A stretch of DNA of 8,521 nt from an uncultured Bacteroidales bacterium (GTDB lineage Bacteria > Bacteroidota > Bacteroidia > Bacteroidales > Paludibacteraceae), in assembly GCA_937892015.1 (NCBI GenBank), contig CALAUY010000175.1, forward strand, positions 1 through 8,521, read 5' to 3'. The notes under the pieces are model-generated. The model did not search any database. It saw nothing but the letters and a program-made list of their open reading frames with translations, and was not told the origin of the DNA. Below are positions 6,091 through 8,521 of the stretch, one piece after another (position 1 is the first letter of the stretch; each line of letters opens with the position of its first letter). The position numbers and the translations under genes were made by a program.

Positions 6091-6477
6091 CTACCAAAAC
6101 GATGAAAACGGAAAAGCAATGCTTTCGGGCGGCAATGAGATGCCCGATTCGCGGACACTACGGCAGATGCGTAGCAGCGCAAACAACGCGCGTCTTTCCG
6201 CCGATTGGGCTGTGCCGACAGACTGCGACGAAGTGTGTTGACGAGCCGTTAACGATGGCACAATCAGCGTCTGCCCATGCTGCTCAATAGCGTAAGGCCG
6301 CGATGCCGGATAACTCGTGAGGCTGCATGTCGCGTCTGTCGGTTGGGTCTGCTGCGCTTGGCTCGATGCATCTACCGGCAGGGCCCGACACGTTGCTTGA
6401 GGCCATGAGTTCCATTCGCCCAAGACCACTGCCAGCACTGCGCCGCACAACCATATTAACCACTTTTTCCGTTTCAC
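6091..6477 (-). CDS. Small exported protein (128 residues), function unknown, GTG start
   Basis: The protein begins MKRKKWLIWLCGAVLAVVLG, a basic N-terminus and hydrophobic core typical of a signal peptide or membrane anchor. The rest is hydrophilic, Ser/Thr/Gln/Ala-rich at 37-93, with a more hydrophobic, helix-like Arg-rich segment (95-109) and an aromatic end. Cys30, Cys51 and Cys105 could form a disulfide if exported. I do not recognise a family. The start is GTG at 6477, only five bases beyond the -7 box, so the mRNA would be nearly leaderless. An ATG in another frame (6454) opens a 56-residue frame lacking a signal sequence and is less convincing. The gene appears to be first in the run leading to parE. 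Coding is supported mainly by the signal-like N-terminus directly below a promoter. Confidence 0.62.
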   Translation of the reverse strand: MKRKKWLIWLCGAVLAVVLGEWNSWPQATCRALPVDASSQAQQTQPTDATCSLTSYPASRPYAIEQHGQTLIVPSLTARQHTSSQSVGTAQSAERRALFALLRICRSVRESGISLPPESIAFPFSSFW

Positions 6478-6481
6478 GGTG

Positions 6482-6513
6482 CAAAATTACAAAAAAGTTT
6501 TGACATGTGCAAG
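6482..6513 (-). promoter_or_regulatory. Bacteroidetes-type promoter of the parE-containing gene run
   Basis: On the minus strand the -7 box TAATTTTG (6489-6482) matches TAnnTTTG, and a -33 TTG (6512-6510) lies 20 bases upstream. The predicted transcription start is near 6478, only one or so bases before the GTG start at 6477. No equally good promoter is visible between here and parE, so it may serve all four downstream genes. A duplicated nine-base GAAAAAAGT (6513-6530) lies just upstream of the -33 element. Confidence 0.75.
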
Positions 6514-6567
6514 AAAAAAGTGAAAAAAGTGCATTTTTGGGGTTGTTTTTTATTTTCCTTGCTCTTA

Positions 6568-6619
6568 TTAGTCCCCTTAGTCCCCTTAGTCCCCTTAGTC
6601 CCCTTAGTCCCCTTAGTCC
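6568..6619. repeat. Tandem repeat, 9-base unit TTAGTCCCC, five full copies plus a partial
   Basis: Five identical copies of TTAGTCCCC run head to tail from 6568 to 6612, followed by seven matching bases of a sixth (6613-6619). A degenerate TTCTAATC lies shortly after. The unit is a multiple of three, so any frame across it gives a Gly-Leu-Arg repeat on the minus strand, but no credible gene contains it. Identical copies suggest recent expansion or gene conversion and likely copy-number variation between strains. Confidence 0.95.
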
Positions 6620-6638
6620 TATTGGTTCTAATCTGATT

Positions 6639-6680
6639 CCTCCCCTAAGGTAGGGGAGGTCCCGCTTGCGGGGGAGGGGT
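6639..6680. repeat. GC-rich palindromic intergenic element (double hairpin)
   Basis: CCTCCCCTA (6639-6647) and TAGGGGAGG (6651-6659) are exact inverted repeats separated by three bases. CCCGC/GCGGG (6661-6672) follows immediately around TT, then GGAGGGGT (6673-6680). A copy of CCTCCCCT recurs at 6738-6745. The double-hairpin layout resembles dispersed palindromic intergenic repeats known from several bacterial groups. Whether it recurs in this genome cannot be seen from one window. Confidence 0.75.
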
Positions 6681-6808
6681 ATGAAACTGTCGTCTTTGCT
6701 CTTCGTCGTTCTCTCTTTTTGTTCACATATCCTTTCTCCTCCCCTCAAGCACACCCATCCTTACCACAAACACCATTTTTTCTTTAAACATATTTCCACG
6801 TTGAGCAC

Positions 6809-6841
6809 AAAAAAGCCCCGGAATCCCGAGGCTTTTTTTTT
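6809..6841 (-). terminator. Rho-independent terminator of the secreted-protein gene (bidirectional form)
   Basis: On the minus strand GCCTCGG (6832-6826) pairs with CCGGGGC (6821-6815), seven pairs including one G-U, around a four-base loop, and is followed by six T. On the plus strand nine T follow the same stem, so it could act in both directions. It begins 18 bases after the TAA stop of the 529-residue gene. Confidence 0.9.
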
Positions 6842-6858
6842 CGCAATGTTGGGTTCAA

Positions 6859-8448
6859 TTATTGGAGAACCGTTCCGAGAGCGTTGTAACGAACGCCGTT
6901 CTTGATGATAACCACCTGACCGTTCTCAATCACCTTCTGAACCTTCGCGTCACCGTTGATGTTGTCGAGAGCCTCAACGAGAATCTCGGCAGCAACAGGA
7001 GTCTCAACCATTCCATCATAAGGCAAAGCTACGGGAACAATCTTCTCATTGGAGTTACCAATAGTATAGAGGTTATGTCCATAGTCAATAGCGAAGTCGT
7101 TCAAGTTGCGGCTGATACCGATAAGATCCATTTCGTACTTCTTAGTGAGCACAGGAGCCGAACCGGCAGCGTGATTAACGTCAAAAATCTGCATGTGACC
7201 GGTTCCGCCTACTCGCTGACCCGTTCCGATGATAAGCATACCATCCTGCAAACGAGCATTACCACCACCATTCAAACCATTACCGTTCAAGCTGAAAAGA
7301 ACAGAGTCGTTCTCCGACAGAGCCCAGTCAGCTACACCGGCTGCATCAACGTGTACAAGAGCACGCTGTGCAATGGCAGCTGCACGGTTGCCAATATACC
7401 AGTAACCTTCTGTTTCATCATAAGCAATACCGCAGTTGGCAGCTACAGGAACAACCTCACTACCCACAACTGCAGAAAGGGTGTCAGCCGTGGTGGCAGC
7501 ACCTGACCAAGAAGTAGCCGTACCAAGTTTGTACGTAGCAATCATGAAATCATTGCCTGAATAGCTGGAGAAAGCATTGGTGTTGCAGTTAAGCATGATA
7601 ATCTCAAGGTCTTCACCTTCACCGCGAACGTCAAGACCGCAGTTGATACCGGTAATATAATTGCCGTCAGCGTCAAGAGCTACACCGTCAGTGAGGGCAT
7701 TGCTGAAGATAGGAGTCCAAGTCTGGAGGTCAGCCGATACTTCGTAAAGCGGTGACATGCGGTCGTCCTGCATGGAAACGAAGATACGTCCGTCTTTGGA
7801 AATACGAATACGATAAGGAGCGTAAGCGTGGGTCGTACCATTGCTCATGCGAGTAGCGTATTCTATACCGCCCTTGAAAGCAGATGTATTGCCGTTGTCG
7901 ATGGGGCTGAAAGTGGCATCGAAAGCATACAGACCACACTTATCAGCGGAAGAACGGTAGCCCACGTCCGGAGTGTCCTGCATCGCTTCTGCGGTGAGGA
8001 TACGGCCGAAATACGGCGAAAACGGATTACGGTCAATATCTACGCCCTTGGGGTGAAAGAATGCATAACACAGTGCCGTGGTATCAATAGAGCCATCTAT
8101 TATTTCTTTTAGTTGGAAGGGGGCATCGTATGATTGTTTATACACGCGGATACCAACCGTATAGTCGCCCTCGTGGGTAAATTGAGTAAAATCTACAACA
8201 GCACTATGACTGCCAAGCGAGTTGTCTTCGACAGCTTGCGTTCCGACTTCCACTCCGTCACAATAGATAGCAAGAATAGTGGAATCAGCAGGGGCATTGA
8301 GTTTGTACGTCACGGACAATATGCCATTTTGGCTTTCCGCCTCAACAGCATATGCATACGGATTAAGTTGCCCGATTTGCTCATAAGCAAACATGCCAAC
8401 CGGCATGCATAGCAACAATGTTACTAGGTAAAAGAGTTTTTGTTTCAT
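6859..8448 (-). CDS. Secreted beta-propeller-like protein with C-terminal tail motif
   Basis: A 529-residue protein with a signal peptide (about 1-21, ending GMFA). Residues 32-103 look like an immunoglobulin-like, FlgD-type beta-sandwich. FHPKGVDIDRNP (131-142) and YFGRI (146-150) open a long region to about 490 of short beta-rich repeats with Asp/Gly turns, such as ISKDGRIFVSMQDD and GVALDADGNYITG, suggesting a propeller. The last 28 residues include KVIENGQVVIIKNG and end YNALGTVLQ. From memory, such tails and the HPxGVDxDRNP block are common on exported proteins of Prevotella-like Bacteroidales, where the tail may be a sorting or anchoring signal related to type IX secretion. Function is unknown; extracellular binding or adhesion is a guess. 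ATG start at 8448 without a Shine-Dalgarno sequence, and a strong terminator after the stop. The gene is monocistronic within the window. Confidence 0.88.
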   Translation of the reverse strand: MKQKLFYLVTLLLCMPVGMFAYEQIGQLNPYAYAVEAESQNGILSVTYKLNAPADSTILAIYCDGVEVGTQAVEDNSLGSHSAVVDFTQFTHEGDYTVGIRVYKQSYDAPFQLKEIIDGSIDTTALCYAFFHPKGVDIDRNPFSPYFGRILTAEAMQDTPDVGYRSSADKCGLYAFDATFSPIDNGNTSAFKGGIEYATRMSNGTTHAYAPYRIRISKDGRIFVSMQDDRMSPLYEVSADLQTWTPIFSNALTDGVALDADGNYITGINCGLDVRGEGEDLEIIMLNCNTNAFSSYSGNDFMIATYKLGTATSWSGAATTADTLSAVVGSEVVPVAANCGIAYDETEGYWYIGNRAAAIAQRALVHVDAAGVADWALSENDSVLFSLNGNGLNGGGNARLQDGMLIIGTGQRVGGTGHMQIFDVNHAAGSAPVLTKKYEMDLIGISRNLNDFAIDYGHNLYTIGNSNEKIVPVALPYDGMVETPVAAEILVEALDNINGDAKVQKVIENGQVVIIKNGVRYNALGTVLQ

Positions 8449-8521
8449 AAATGTTACATTTTGTTTGTTAATAATTATGTTGAATGATAAATAGTATTCC
8501 CATGATAACTCCTCTTCCTAA
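8449..8521 (-). other. AT-rich upstream region of the secreted-protein gene
   Basis: This 73-base stretch runs to the window edge and must hold at least the leader of the secreted-protein gene. No TAnnTTTG box is present on the minus strand, unlike the other four promoters in the window. ATGATAA occurs twice in the same orientation (8484-8490 and 8502-8508). The promoter is either divergent or beyond the edge. Confidence 0.4.

Larger units (their letters stand above)
6478..6858. other. Non-coding stretch with promoter, repeats and terminator
   Basis: No convincing gene is present. From left to right on the plus strand it holds the minus-strand promoter (6482-6512), a T/A-rich segment, a 9-base tandem repeat (6568-6619), a GC-rich palindromic element (6639-6680), a C/T- and A/T-rich segment with no clear signal (6681-6805), and a strong terminator (6809-6841). 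Frames that cross it encode low-complexity repeats and run through the terminator. Confidence 0.8.

Noticed and set aside
6568..6619. Possible CRISPR array
   Set aside because: The repeats are 9 bases long, directly adjacent and have no spacers, and no cas genes are present.
6284..6754. 156-residue minus-strand frame containing a Gly-Leu-Arg repeat
   Set aside because: It crosses the tandem array, the palindrome and the promoter at 6482-6512, and its end overlaps the signal-peptide gene in another frame. The protein is low-complexity and repeat-driven.
6666..6905. Plus-strand frame with a signal-like MKLSSLLFVVLSF beginning
   Set aside because: It reads straight through the terminator stem and into the end of the secreted-protein gene on the other strand. 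There is no promoter and the composition is low-complexity.
8449..8521. Promoter for the secreted-protein gene
   Set aside because: A/T-rich matches such as TACTATTT exist, but none fits TAnnTTTG with a properly spaced -33 element, so no promoter is called.

Overview
The window reads as chromosomal DNA from a member of the Bacteroidetes, most likely the order Bacteroidales. Four promoters match the Bacteroidetes -33/-7 pattern (TTG, 20 bases, TAnnTTTG). Start codons lack clear Shine-Dalgarno sequences. The topoisomerase proteins carry Bacteroidetes-type sequence features. The genus cannot be fixed from the sequence alone.

Layout. A tRNA-Pro(CGG) gene on the minus strand is cut by the left edge (1-55). 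Next, also on the minus strand, is topA (135-2456), a type IA DNA topoisomerase. A 147-base divergent promoter region separates topA from a plus-strand CPBP/CAAX-type intramembrane protease gene (2604-3533). That gene converges on, and overlaps by 71 bases, the end of a minus-strand gene for a membrane-anchored conserved hypothetical protein (3463-3909). This protein is the last member of a likely four-gene minus-strand run. Reading in the direction of transcription, the run is a small exported protein (6091-6477), a 45-residue single-pass membrane protein (5896-6033), parE (3919-5832) and the 148-residue protein (3463-3909). The only clear promoter for the run lies just before its first gene (6482-6512).

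A 381-base non-coding stretch (6478-6858) follows. It holds that promoter, a 9-base tandem repeat, a GC-rich palindromic element and a strong terminator. The terminator ends the right-hand gene (6859-8448), which encodes a large secreted beta-rich, propeller-like protein with a C-terminal tail of a kind seen on Bacteroidales exported proteins.

Function. Two DNA-topology enzymes lie close together: TopA relaxes negative supercoils, and ParE is the ATPase subunit of topoisomerase IV, which separates daughter chromosomes. Their neighbours are mostly membrane or envelope proteins. No phage, plasmid, insertion-sequence, CRISPR or defence module is visible, and I do not see a complete new system. 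The points most worth following are the altered TOPRIM motif of ParE, the two undescribed small membrane proteins and hairpin around parE, the 71-base antisense gene overlap, the near-leaderless GTG gene, and the repeat cluster at 6568-6680.
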